Shown here in pieces: positions 31,421 to 32,109 of a DNA stretch of 32,109 nt. Every line of letters starts with the position of its first letter. Within the stretch, counting starts at the first letter, position 1. The notes below the pieces were generated by a model that was given only the letters and a program-made list of their open reading frames with translations, made no database searches and was not told the origin of the DNA. Source of the stretch: an uncultured Clostridia bacterium. Lineage in GTDB: Bacteria > Bacillota > Clostridia > Christensenellales > UBA1242. The translations under genes and the position numbers were made by a program. The stretch lies in assembly GCA_937893125.1 (NCBI GenBank), contig CALBHW010000044.1:1-32109 (forward strand), written 5' to 3'.

Positions 31421-31458
31421 AATCAAATCAAAATATCCTTTAATAGTTCCAAAACATC

Positions 31459-32109
31459 TTAACTATTCTTAGTCCACTCATAATCAACATATGTTGATTT
31501 CAAATATGTCGCGTTTTGGGTTGGATTAGTCACAATAATCGTATTAGAATTAACCGTCCAAGTACTATTTTTATCCTCAAAAATAACACTATTCAAATAA
31601 CTACAAGTGTAAAAAGCATTTTTACCAATACTTGTAACGCTACTTGGTATTATAATTTCTCTAAGGCCACAATAGCTAAACCCATATAAAGATTTAAAAC
31701 TATTTGGTAGTATAACTTTATCTAAACCACTGCAATAAAAAATAGATTCATAATATGGGTCCATCGTTGGTTCTGCAACTGCCATGTTTAGTCTATCTTT
31801 ATCTTTTTTTGAAATCGATTTTGTTGTTGAAGAGGAAGTTCCACTTAATTCAGTAATAGTATTAGGAATAACAGCGACTGAAAGATTTGTCGCACCCGCT
31901 TTCCCCATATATTCATACGAATAAAACAATGTAATTCTATGCGAAAAAATAGAATATTCAGTCAAATCAGTCACTTTTTCTGGCAAACTTGTAAATGTTG
32001 GCACCATAAAAGTCGCATAAATAGTCATCTTGTCACTAGGCACATCATACCAACTTTCAACTGCGGGATTGGCGTCGGTGCCGAGACCTGAAATGTAATA
32101 GGTTGTGCC
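31459..32109 (-). CDS. BspA-like leucine-rich-repeat surface protein (5' end outside window)
   Basis: The frame is open to the window edge (the 22 codons before 32043 read GTTYYISGL...ESWYD), so this is the last 216 residues of a longer protein. The GTG at 32043 is not its start. The visible part has a probable beta-grasp segment (SWYDVPSDKMTIYATF, similar to Listeria-Bacteroides repeats) and at least three LRR_5/BspA-type units with the pattern L-x2-V-I/V-L/I-P-x-S/T (LDKVILPNSFKSL, LREIIIPSSVTSIGKNAFYTC, LNSVIFED). BspA-like proteins are secreted or cell-surface binders. The terminal unit ends without a sorting motif. Position ahead of a strong terminator makes it a separate unit. Confidence 0.8.
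   Translation of the reverse strand, partial: GTTYYISGLGTDANPAVESWYDVPSDKMTIYATFMVPTFTSLPEKVTDLTEYSIFSHRITLFYSYEYMGKAGATNLSVAVIPNTITELSGTSSSTTKSISKKDKDRLNMAVAEPTMDPYYESIFYCSGLDKVILPNSFKSLYGFSYCGLREIIIPSSVTSIGKNAFYTCSYLNSVIFEDKNSTWTVNSNTIIVTNPTQNATYLKSTYVDYEWTKNS

Noticed and set aside
1..32109. CRISPR array, insertion sequence, prophage or attachment site
   Set aside because: No regularly spaced repeats, transposase, integrase or long terminal repeats were seen on either strand.

Overview
The window comes from an AT-rich, low-GC Gram-positive bacterium, most likely an uncultured anaerobic member of the Clostridia. The reasons are gene order (ftsK-rimO-pgsA-cinA; pgk-gpmI-tpiA-secG; ruvC-ruvA-ruvB-queA-tgt; spoVT-spoVB), strong AGGAG-type ribosome binding sites and TTGACA/TATAAT-type promoters. 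I cannot name a genus. 26 of 28 genes lie on the minus strand, so genes read from right to left. No gene-free stretch exceeds 300 bases. I see no tRNA, rRNA, CRISPR array, insertion sequence or phage gene.

Layout from left to right. (1) 1-6850: ftsK, rimO, pgsA and cinA. ftsK and rimO overlap by 8 bases. cinA sits behind a terminator hairpin with a competing pairing partner at its ribosome binding site, and both CinA catalytic motifs are degraded. (2) 7029-9113: an M16 zinc peptidase and a membrane-anchored NodB-fold deacetylase with altered motifs. (3) 9386-13978: lower glycolysis (pgk, gpmI, tpiA), then a tiny membrane protein and secG. (4) 14126-16326: an unrecognised protein, dusB and a guanine-deaminase-like enzyme. 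(5) 16567-18804: spoVT and spoVB, adjacent as in Bacillus. (6) 18890-25394: the most accessory-looking part. It holds two tandem paralogous unknown genes, the only plus-strand genes, on a near-consensus promoter with a perfect terminator. They face a Sel1-like acidic protein and a 1484-residue surface protein. (7) 25465-31294: queuosine genes tgt and queA and the Holliday-junction genes ruvA, ruvB and ruvC. A SLOG-family gene lies between queA and tgt, and a suppressor-of-fused-like gene heads the ruv cluster. (8) 31380-32109: the C-terminal end of a leucine-rich-repeat surface protein that runs off the window.

Several genes with no Shine-Dalgarno sequence have a -10 hexamer placed so that transcription would begin at the start codon. 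This suggests leaderless mRNAs alongside SD-led genes. The same promoter and RBS evidence moves eight starts downstream of the longest reading frame (pgsA, rimO, deacetylase, pgk, 174-aa protein, spoVT, tgt, SUFU). The strongest candidates for new biology are the tandem paralog pair, the cinA leader switch with its degenerate CinA, the leaderless-promoter pattern, and the SUFU-ruvC linkage.
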